A stretch of 64,000 bases of DNA, from NCBI RefSeq assembly GCF_036898095.1, contig NC_090745.1:81716819-81780818 (forward strand). The letters run 5' to 3'. This document shows, piece by piece, positions 57,240 to 64,000 of this stretch. The stretch's first letter is position 1. Every line of letters starts with the position of its first letter. Source of the DNA: Palaemon carinicauda. Lineage: Eukaryota > Arthropoda > Malacostraca > Decapoda > Palaemonidae. The notes under the pieces were generated by a model. That model did no database searches. It saw only the letters and a list, made by a program, of their open reading frames with translations, and had not been told where the DNA came from. The position numbers and the translations under genes were made by a program.

Positions 57240-57465
57240 TTACTTTTATGAAGCAACTGATACACAACTCAATTAGAACCTTCATACAAACATTGCTGTA
57301 AAGCAACAATGTCGCCATATGAACTATTTTGGGGTAGAGTTCTCTAGCTTGAGGGAGCACTCAGGCACACTATTTTATCTTATTTCTCTTCCTCTTGTTA
57401 CTTTAAAGTTTTTATAGTTTATATATGAAAGATTTATTTTAATGTTATTACTCTACTTAAATTAT
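57240..57465. other. Intron spacer
   Basis: Unremarkable intron sequence between the exon and a DIRS terminal repeat. Confidence 0.45.
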
Positions 57466-57772
57466 GACAAATTTGGAAGTAATTTGTATTTTTCACTATA
57501 CAAACCTGTAAATATTTATAGGGATTATTTTTCGGCGAAGCTAGAAGACTAGACATACACTTTTAAGCGAGGTGGAACTAACCTATTGCTAGTTAGCAGG
57601 GGGGGTGGTAGGCAAGGCACCCATTGTAGCCGTCCACCACGCTCACATACACACACACACACCTGTGTTGTTTCGTCACTTTTTATTTCAGGTAGGACTT
57701 CTTGGGGGACAGGTAATGGCGGGCAAATTTGTATAAAAAGCTACAGGTTTGTATTGTTAGAAAAATATATAT
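57466..57772 (-). mobile_element. Solo DIRS terminal repeat, truncated
   Basis: Left-type DIRS terminus (ATGACAAATTTGGAAG at 57466) followed by the family terminal repeat with TGCTAGTTAGCAGG and the mirrored AGGTTTGTATTGTTAG. It is cut at 57772 by the CAG terminus of a Tigger-related element, so the body of this DIRS copy, if it survives, lies beyond the right window edge. Confidence 0.75.
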
Positions 57773-57774
57773 TA

Positions 57775-57966
57775 CAGTAAAGTCCCGAATTATGCGATTC
57801 CCCATTTATGCGGTTGCTAATTTTTCTAAAATAAATTTTCTGTACTGTATCTGCTAAGGTGTTCAAAGTCTGCAAGTAAAGCACTACAAAATGTATCTAA
57901 TCTATTGTCTTTTTGAGCATATTGTTAGCCCTAAATATGGTGCTGGATAATGTATGTTACAAAACG
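57775..57966. mobile_element. Left end of a Tigger-related element
   Basis: CAGTAAAGTCCCGAATTATG after TA (57773-57774), similar to the termini at 7352 and 55286. It is interrupted near 57967 by DIRS element 4; the right end is not in the window. Confidence 0.7.
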
Positions 57967-58419
57967 GATTTTGAGCGAAGCAAAAAATCAATTTTTGGGT
58001 GAGATGGCCATGTCGTCCTGATGGAAGTTCCTATAGGGTAGCTTCCTTGGGTATATTACAACTACGGCGATATTCCCAGAGAATTTACCTTAAGGTACCC
58101 AGAATTCTAACTCCTGGAACGAATATCCCTAATAAAAGAACCAGGGATATCGCGAAATACCAGAGGACGTATTCTTGACACGCCACATGGCAATCTGCAC
58201 CCCGAACAGAGATAACACTTCGAAGGGCTCAATTGGCAAGAAAACGAAAACGAAAGAAAAAGGAGAGCCGCTCGCAAGGCTCTCTCTTCTTCCGTTTCGT
58301 AAGCGTGCATTGCGCCGCTCAGGGCGCCATCTGTATTCCTTGTCGCGATACACGAGGTGCTACAGATACTGTATGTAGGGAGGGGACCTACAGCCCTTTC
58401 ATAGAAAGGGAAGGGCGGG

Positions 58420-58515
58420 TCCATCAGGACGACATGGCCATCTCACCCAAAAATAGATTTTTCGCTTCGCTCAAAATCGTTTTTTGGGCTCAAGCCATGT
58501 CGTCCTGATGGAAGT
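58420..58515 (-). repeat. Internal complementary region of DIRS element 4
   Basis: Inverted copy of 57968-58028 directly followed by a second shorter inverted segment containing CATGTCGTCCTGATGGAAGT. The junction AAAATCG|TTTTTTGGG marks the joint of both element ends, the structure used to restore complete ends in DIRS replication. Confidence 0.8.
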
Positions 58516-59422
58516 ATACCAGAGCATTACTGTATCTGTGGATTCTCAAAACGTGCCGTACTCCCCGGAGGTATTTCCCCGGTCGACTAGACCTAAAGAC
58601 CTAAGATGTTACCGTTATACATCTTCTCAACTAACCATAAACCATGTTAGAGCTTCCTGCCCCCTACAGGGAAGAGTCCTACTAGACTCTGGAAAAGTCT
58701 CGAAGAGTACATATACCTATGTATGAATAACAGGCAAGCCAATATAGTGGTCTCACCCTATATTATGTAAAGCATAGTTTGTAAAGAACCACTGCGTCAA
58801 TATGAAATATCGACCAGTTCTCCGTTCAATACTGTATTGAACAAAGGTTTATATCCGAGTAGGAGGAAACTTGCATATCCGCCACCGTCCCCTTAGGGGA
58901 TGGAGTCCTCCCGTTAAGGGAAAGCATAAACCAATGCAAAATTAGCTTGCATAAAGGAACAATCTATTAGAATTATCCCAGATAAATATACATAGAAAGA
59001 ATGCTAAATTATTATCAATAAATTGACACAGGTGAAGGAGACGCAAGGTTCGCAAGAACAAATTTATTGACAGACAATAAATAAACAGGTTAACAACAAT
59101 TATATATATAAGAGGAGGATAACCAAAAATTTAAGCATAAACATGATAGTAAACAGAAACTTGTTTATCTGAAAGAAGAACATTAGCGCCACTTTTAACA
59201 TACCGAGGTATCAAAGTTGTAAAAGTCTGTATTACTAATCAGTCACATTAGCATTAGAAACGCTCGGCACACATGTCTGCACTTATGCTAGGTTCACCTT
59301 TGAAAGTGGAACAGTCAACGTGGGCAACCCGGTGCCCTCACACTTAGTTTGTAGTACAGTATGTAACTACACACTCACCCTGGATTTAATCGTCCCAATT
59401 AAATCCACTGTTCCTCGCAGAG
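58516..59422 (-). other. 3' untranslated region of DIRS element 4
   Basis: About 0.9 kb between the recombinase stop and the internal complementary region. No conserved open frame; a short TA run is present at about 59100. Confidence 0.55.
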
Positions 59423-60455
59423 TTAAACAGCAGGGTTAACGACGCAACCCACTGCTACCACAGACCTCTTTAGTTGCTCCACTTGCTTCGCATAGTGACG
59501 AAAGAACACTCTGGAAGACTTCCAGCCAGTGTATGAACGAAGATGTTCAAAATCCATACAATTAAAGAAATTTAAGGATGAGGCAACTTTCCTTGGATCG
59601 TGACCTGCGGTTGTACTGTCAGGATCCGCTCTGCGAATAAAATATGTGATTTTCGCCCTGAGTTGTTTCAGTGATAAATTTGAGCCTGATGTTTCTCCCC
59701 TAAATAGTTGACCACCCTTGAAGTCTGAAGTTCTACGAAGATAGACCTTTAGGCATTCTACTGGACATAGAGATGCATCTTCTTTCAGAGGGCAGATTCT
59801 CCAGGGACCCCACCTGTTGGTGGGTAACTCGTTCTTGGCGAGAAACGTAGGATCCGGAAACAGGTTCAGCTCTCCCCCATCCAAGAACTGAACACGACCT
59901 TCCCCTCTCGAGAGGGCTACAATCTCACTAACCCTGGCCCCGGACGCGAGTGCAAATAGGAAAATAACTTTTTGGGTCAAATCCTTTAGCGCACACTCCT
60001 CATTGTTCAACAGTGAAGCGAAATGAAGAACTTTATCTAAAGACCATGAAATGGGCTTTCGGAACTTTATTAAAGATCTCGTTAGCGAGGTCGACCTGGA
60101 AGGCATATAGAATGGGTCTTGTCAAAGCAGACTTACACGTTGAAATCGTGTTAGCTGCCAACCCTTGACCATGGAGGTGGATGAAGAAAGATAAGCAGAA
60201 GTTCGTCGAGATCTCCTGCGGATTCTTCGCCTTGACAAAGGCCACCCATTTTCTCCAAGATGACTCATATTGCCTTCTAGTAGATTTGCACTTATATTCC
60301 TCTAGGAAGTCTATGCTGTCTTTCGAAATCCCGAAACGCTTTCTCACCACTAGGGAGAGAAAATCATGAGCTGCAGGGTCCGGGTTTTCTGTAATGAAGC
60401 GCAGACAGTCGACTTCTGGACTCACTGGGTCAGAACTGGATCTGGTAGCGGTAGA
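59423..60455 (-). pseudogene. DIRS element 4 tyrosine recombinase with one frame break
   Basis: Integrase that inserts the circular DNA form of the element. The N-terminal (core-binding) part is in the frame ending at 60033: SIDFLEEYKCKSTRRQYESS, WRKWVAFVKAKN, then GLAANTISTCKSALTRPILY. The catalytic part is in another frame, 60106-59423: FLFALASGARVSEIVAL (first Arg), AGHDPRKVASS (His-x-x-Arg) and WKSSRVFFRHYAKQ (nucleophilic Tyr), ending NPAV. All catalytic residues are present. The frames switch near 60070-60100, where a short out-of-frame deletion is likely because NEIFNKV is followed almost directly by RKPISWSLDKV. The gene overlaps the end of the RT-RNase H frame. Confidence 0.85.
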
Positions 60456-62593
60456 AACTTCAGCCGTAGTTCCAATGCCAGAGGGAACCACACGCTGTTT
60501 GGCCACTTGTGGGCCACTATTGCCGCTACTCCCTTGAAGGATCTCAGTTTGTTGAGGACCCTCAACAGAAGGTTGTGAGGAGGGAACAGGTAGATCCTGG
60601 ACCATCTGTTCCAGTCGAGGGACATCGTGTCCACTGCTTCCGCCAAGGGGTCCTCGTACGGGGACACGTACAGGGGCAACTTCTTGTTGTCTTTCGTCGC
60701 AAAGAGGTCTATCTGCAGTTCTGGGACTTGACTCAAGATGAAGGAGAACGATCCTGCGTCTAGGGACCATTCCGACTCTATCGGTGTGAACCTGGATAGA
60801 GCGTCCGCTGTCACATTGCGGACTCCTTGAAGGTGAACTGCCGACAGATACCACTTCTTTTCCGCCAGTCGAAAGATGGCCAACATCACCTGGTTGAGAG
60901 GTGGTGACCTTGATCCTTGTCGATTCAAGCATCTCACAATCACCTCGCTGTCCAGCACCAACCTTATGTGGATCGAGCGACGCGGGGAGACTTTCTTCAA
61001 GGTAAGGAGCACTGCCATAGCTTCTAGAAAGTTTATGTGAAATGTCTTGAATAGATTGGACCAAGTCCCTTGGGCCTTCTTCCGATGAGAATGACCTCCC
61101 CACCCCTCCTTCGAGGCGTCTGTGTGAATAGTCAACGAGGGGGGAGGTGGCTGAAGTAGTACCGACTTCTTTAGTTGTCTGGCTTGGGACCAAGGCCTGA
61201 GAAGAGTACGTAGACGAAGCGGAACTGGTCTTCTCAGATCTCTTCGCGCGTTTGATGCATAACTTCTCCAAACTCCGGTTGCATCCTTTAGCTGTGCTCT
61301 TAGCACCGGGTCTGTTACCGAAGCAAACTGGAGAGAACCCAGCACTCTCTCCTGTTCGCGTCTTGATATCCTTTCGGAATCCAGAAGTCTCTTGACAGAA
61401 CCAGCTATCTCCTTCCTCTTCTTCGCCGGGATGGAGAATTGGTGTGACACTAGGTCCCAGTGGATTCCCAGCCACTGGAACTTTTGAGATGGAGAAAGTC
61501 GAGACTTTTTTCTGTTGATCTTGAAGCCTAGATACTCTAGGAACTGGATCACCTGCAGGGAAGCTTGCAAGCATTCTGTCTTGGATGCTGCCCACACCAG
61601 CCAGTCATCCAGGTAGGCAACCACCTGAATTCCCTTTAGGCGTAATTGTTTGAGAGCTACGCTCGCAAGCTTCGTGAAGATCCTTGGGGCTATATTTAGC
61701 CCGAATGGCATGGCTCTGAAGGCGTATAGTCTTCGTTGTAGCTTGAACCCTAGGTAGGGGGAGAGTCGGCGATTGATTGGAACGTGCCAATAGGCGTCTG
61801 ACAAATCTACGGAGACGGTAAATGCCCTCTTGGGCAGTAAGGTCCTTATGTGCTGCAGTGTTAGTATCTTGAACTTGCAGTTCACTATGAACTTGTTGAG
61901 TGGCGACAAGTCCAGAATGACTCTGAGTTTCTCCGAGTCCTTCTTGGGAACACAAAACAGCCTCCCTTGGAATTTGATGGACTTTACCCTTCGGATCACT
62001 TTTTTCTCCAACAGTTCTTGAATGTACTCCTCCAGAACGGGGGTGGAGTGTTGGAAAAAACGAGGGCACGGGGTTGGAGTGCTGTACCAGCTCCAGCCCA
62101 GTCCATTCTTGAGTAGGCTGTGGGCCCAGGGATCGAAGGTCCACCGATCCCGAAAATTCTGAAGTCTCCCTCCTACCGGTATCATCTCACTTCGACTGCT
62201 GTCCTGAGGTCTTGCCTCCCTGACCGCGACCACCCCTGAATCCCCTTCCCCTTGAAGGGCGCCTAGACGAGCCTCTGGCTGCTCCTCTAGGCTTTGCTCG
62301 AAAGGAAGTTGACTGCCCTTCGAACGTTGGGTTAAATGCCGGAGACTGTGTCGACACGGCTTGGGGTACCCACTGGAATGTGGTCGGGGTTTGTGCCACC
62401 ACCTGGGGCACTGAAGGCATAGGCAATTGCTGTTGCTGTTGCTGTCTAAATATCTTGGCTGGCCGAGAGGGTAGCCTAGTCCTCTTAGTCTTCCTCTTTG
62501 GTTGGGGACCCTCATCCGGGGAAGACTTTCTCTTGATAGACAGGCCCCACTTCTGGAGAAGGTTTCTATTCTCCGTGGCGGCATTATCAACAA
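60422..62593 (-). CDS. DIRS element 4 reverse transcriptase-RNase H
   Basis: One open frame of 723 codons; the first ~135 residues overlap gag in another frame and are arginine/proline rich, so translation of the enzyme may begin near 62190 (MIPVGGRLQNFRDRWTF). RT: LFCVPKKDSEKLRVILDLSP, SVDLSDAYWHVPI (motif A), MPFGLNIAPRIFTKL (motif B), VAYLDDWLVWA (motif C, both Asp intact). RNase H: LTIHTDASKEGWGGH, NFLEAMAVLLTL, VLDSEVIVRCL and NVTADALSRF; the acidic residues D-E-D-D are all present. Then the DIRS-specific segment LQIDLFATKDNKKLP and DWNRWSRIYLFPPHNLL. The enzyme copies the element RNA into DNA that is circularised instead of being processed by a DDE integrase. Confidence 0.92.
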   Translation of the reverse strand: MLIMPPRRIETFSRSGACLSRESLPRMRVPNQRGRLRGLGYPLGQPRYLDSNSNSNCLCLQCPRWWHKPRPHSSGYPKPCRHSLRHLTQRSKGSQLPFEQSLEEQPEARLGALQGEGDSGVVAVREARPQDSSRSEMIPVGGRLQNFRDRWTFDPWAHSLLKNGLGWSWYSTPTPCPRFFQHSTPVLEEYIQELLEKKVIRRVKSIKFQGRLFCVPKKDSEKLRVILDLSPLNKFIVNCKFKILTLQHIRTLLPKRAFTVSVDLSDAYWHVPINRRLSPYLGFKLQRRLYAFRAMPFGLNIAPRIFTKLASVALKQLRLKGIQVVAYLDDWLVWAASKTECLQASLQVIQFLEYLGFKINRKKSRLSPSQKFQWLGIHWDLVSHQFSIPAKKRKEIAGSVKRLLDSERISRREQERVLGSLQFASVTDPVLRAQLKDATGVWRSYASNARRDLRRPVPLRLRTLLRPWSQARQLKKSVLLQPPPPSLTIHTDASKEGWGGHSHRKKAQGTWSNLFKTFHINFLEAMAVLLTLKKVSPRRSIHIRLVLDSEVIVRCLNRQGSRSPPLNQVMLAIFRLAEKKWYLSAVHLQGVRNVTADALSRFTPIESEWSLDAGSFSFILSQVPELQIDLFATKDNKKLPLYVSPYEDPLAEAVDTMSLDWNRWSRIYLFPPHNLLLRVLNKLRSFKGVAAIVAHKWPNSVWFPLALELRLKFLPLPDPVLTQ

Positions 62594-64000
62594 CCTCCTT
62601 GACCAATTCGCTAGGGAAAAGGTCTTTGCCCCAAATGTTGGAGGAGATTAGTTTCCTTGGCTCGTGCCTCACCGCAGCCGAGGCGAACACAAACTCCCTA
62701 CAAGCTCTCCTCGCCCTGACGAAGCTGTAAAGATCCTTCGTCACTGTGGCCAGATGAGTCTTGGCCACTACCATGAACATCTCATGGACCTTGGGGTCAC
62801 TTGCCATGGTCTCAAGAGTGGTCTGAAGAGACATTGAGGCAACCAGTCTTTCTTTCGTCTCGAGCTCTCTCCGCAAAAGAAAGTCAGACAGCTTAGGGAG
62901 GTTCTCACCGAACTGACGTCCGGCAATGTCAGCCTCCAACTTCCCGACTGAGAAGGTAAGATGGACGTCCTTCCAGTCCTTGTGGTCCATAGGTAGGGCC
63001 AGCGACAAGGGTTTACACTCCTCCAAGGAGGGGCATGGCTTGCCAGCCTCGACTGCTTTTAGCACAGCCGCAAACCCTTTCTGCAAAAAGGGGAAGGCTC
63101 TAGCAGGAGAGGACACAAAGGAAGGGTGCTTCTTACTCAAAGCAGCCACCTTTGAGTTCGTGAAGCCCCTCTCTTTCATCGAGGATGAAAGCAAAGCTTG
63201 AGCCTTAGCATGGTCCATCACTATGACCTCCTTCAGCTCTGTCTCCTTCTTTGAAGCTGGTTCCTTCCTCAAACGGACATAACAGTCCGGATACGACCCT
63301 TTGCTGGGCCAGAATTCCACCACCTCTAGGGGAACTGAGCCCAACTTTTCCGACATGACGATCTTTCCGACCGTCATCGGCATGTGCTCAGCATATCTCC
63401 ACGGGTTGACATCTGAGCACAAGGGAAGGTCTTTCACGTTGAGCCTCTTCTGGGGCCCACGTGAAGCTGCAAGCTTCTGCATCTGCAGTTCCATTGCAGC
63501 CGCCTTCTCATTATTCTCCTTCTGCATCTGTTGGATCATTCCAACGATGGAGGAGAGGGCCTGTCCCAGCTCTACTGGGAGAGCGGACGAAGTTGAGGGA
63601 ATAGGTTCAGGGACCTGAACCGGAGCAGCCGACACCTCGTCGACCTCTTCCTCTTCAATGTCTGGAGCCTGATCTTCATCCTGGCCTTCTGCCAGGAGGT
63701 CCTCCTCCAGATGCTCGGACACGTCCGACATCCTGTCGTCCAACTGGATGTCCTGCAAGGCGACCGCGACTTCAGCATCCACCGGGATCTGAACCAGGGG
63801 GATCTCCTCTTGAGGCTGGGGAATCACTGCATCAGCTGATGCCCTGGGGAAAAGGTAAGCCCTCATCTTCTCACTTGGAAGATAAGGTCCAAAGGTGTTC
63901 TTCTGGAAACCCCTTACCCAGGTACGAAGCTTCTCCCTTGCTATATCCCTTGACTCCGCCGTCCTAGGGAAATCAAAAGCCTCAGCAACCAGGTTAGTGC
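62187..64000 (-). CDS. DIRS element 4 gag-like protein (N-terminus outside window)
   Basis: The frame is open from the window edge to the stop at 62187; the ATG at 63866 is internal because in-frame sequence upstream (EKLRTWVRGFQKNTFGPYLP) continues the protein. Features: acidic stretch after about residue 30 of the visible MRAYLFP segment, a short coiled coil (MIQQMQKENNEKAAAMELQM), a conserved central part (LSDFLLRRELETKERLVASM, then VRARRACREFVFAS), a basic segment (KRKSSPDEGPQPKRKTKRTR), a glutamine run and an arginine/glycine-rich C-terminus (RGRGFRGGRGQGGKT). It is presumably the RNA-binding structural protein of the element's particle. The C-terminus overlaps the start of the RT frame by about 400 bp. 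Confidence 0.85.
   Translation of the reverse strand, partial: TNLVAEAFDFPRTAESRDIAREKLRTWVRGFQKNTFGPYLPSEKMRAYLFPRASADAVIPQPQEEIPLVQIPVDAEVAVALQDIQLDDRMSDVSEHLEEDLLAEGQDEDQAPDIEEEEVDEVSAAPVQVPEPIPSTSSALPVELGQALSSIVGMIQQMQKENNEKAAAMELQMQKLAASRGPQKRLNVKDLPLCSDVNPWRYAEHMPMTVGKIVMSEKLGSVPLEVVEFWPSKGSYPDCYVRLRKEPASKKETELKEVIVMDHAKAQALLSSSMKERGFTNSKVAALSKKHPSFVSSPARAFPFLQKGFAAVLKAVEAGKPCPSLEECKPLSLALPMDHKDWKDVHLTFSVGKLEADIAGRQFGENLPKLSDFLLRRELETKERLVASMSLQTTLETMASDPKVHEMFMVVAKTHLATVTKDLYSFVRARRACREFVFASAAVRHEPRKLISSNIWGKDLFPSELVKEVVDNAATENRNLLQKWGLSIKRKSSPDEGPQPKRKTKRTRLPSRPAKIFRQQQQQQLPMPSVPQVVAQTPTTFQWVPQAVSTQSPAFNPTFEGQSTSFRAKPRGAARGSSRRPSRGRGFRGGRGQGGKTSGQQSK

Larger units (their letters stand above)
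57967..64000 (-). mobile_element. DIRS-type tyrosine-recombinase retrotransposon, element 4, 5' end outside window
   Basis: A different DIRS lineage from elements 1-3. The left (3') terminus starts GATTTTGAGCGAAGC near 57970 and continues GGTGAGATGGCCATGTCGTC. The internal complementary region at 58420-58515 carries its complement (GACGACATGGCCATCTCACC to CGCTTCGCTCAAAATC) joined to GTTTTTTGGGCTCAAGCC and CATGTCGTCC, which should be the complement of the right terminus beyond 64000. Coding order on the minus strand is gag (>64000-62187), RT-RNase H (62593-60422) and recombinase (about 60455-59423), all overlapping in different frames. Apart from one frame break in the recombinase it looks intact and is the youngest element in the window. 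Confidence 0.9.

Noticed and set aside
60456..61595. First ~380 codons of the 520-codon frame upstream of the recombinase as protein-coding
   Set aside because: It overlaps the RT-RNase H core, which has clear conserved motifs in another frame; only the last ~140 codons match a recombinase.

Overview
The window looks like a stretch of a decapod crustacean nuclear genome (shrimp, prawn or crab; species not determinable here). Evidence: one animal housekeeping gene split by very large introns, long AT/GA/CT microsatellites, and a repeat fraction made of DIRS tyrosine-recombinase retrotransposons, Tigger/pogo DNA transposons and several non-LTR retrotransposon families, a mix typical of decapods. 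No bacterial operon, virus, CRISPR array or intact host gene was found.

Host gene. Four exons on the minus strand encode an internal part of UQCRC2, core protein 2 of mitochondrial complex III (M16-peptidase-like). In coding order they are 57147-56956, 32381-32162, 10086-9875 and 1540-1327. Splice sites and phases match across all three joins, so the introns are about 24.6, 22.1 and 8.3 kb. The 5' exons lie right of the window and the 3' exons left of it. Almost everything else is intronic repeat.

Layout. 1.7-3.9 kb: decayed, 5'-truncated Tigger copy. 4.2-7.4 kb: interspersed repeat, RTE-like reverse transcriptase fragment and a small Tigger-related element. 10.15-22.9 kb: a stack in which an old DIRS element is split at a TA by a Tigger-like non-autonomous element (11555-20855), which carries a jockey-like non-LTR fragment, which is split by a younger DIRS element (13673-20018). 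23.2-24.57 kb: 1.4 kb mini-DIRS with a gag-like reading frame only. 24.7-32.1 kb: ~60 bp minisatellite interrupted by DIRS element 2. 33.0-37.5 kb: two non-LTR fragments. 37785-40391: nearly complete Tigger with TA duplications but frameshifts and a changed catalytic residue. 40.7-41.9 kb: second Tigger type, deleted. 42.3-55.9 kb: nested copies of a Tigger-like family with a GA-microsatellite core, one carrying an RTE-like insertion with an 8 bp target duplication; DIRS element 3 (47608-55577) sits in the same stack and contains a full-length 5S rRNA-like sequence. 57.97-64 kb: DIRS element 4, the best preserved, with gag, RT-RNase H and tyrosine recombinase.

All DIRS elements are coded on the minus strand, the same strand as UQCRC2, and show the inverted termini plus internal complementary region expected of DIRS. 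The best candidates for new biology are the 5S rRNA copy inside a DIRS RT region, the gag-only mini-DIRS, the iterated peptide in DIRS gag, and the Tigger-like family that carries microsatellite cores and CRE-type palindromes.
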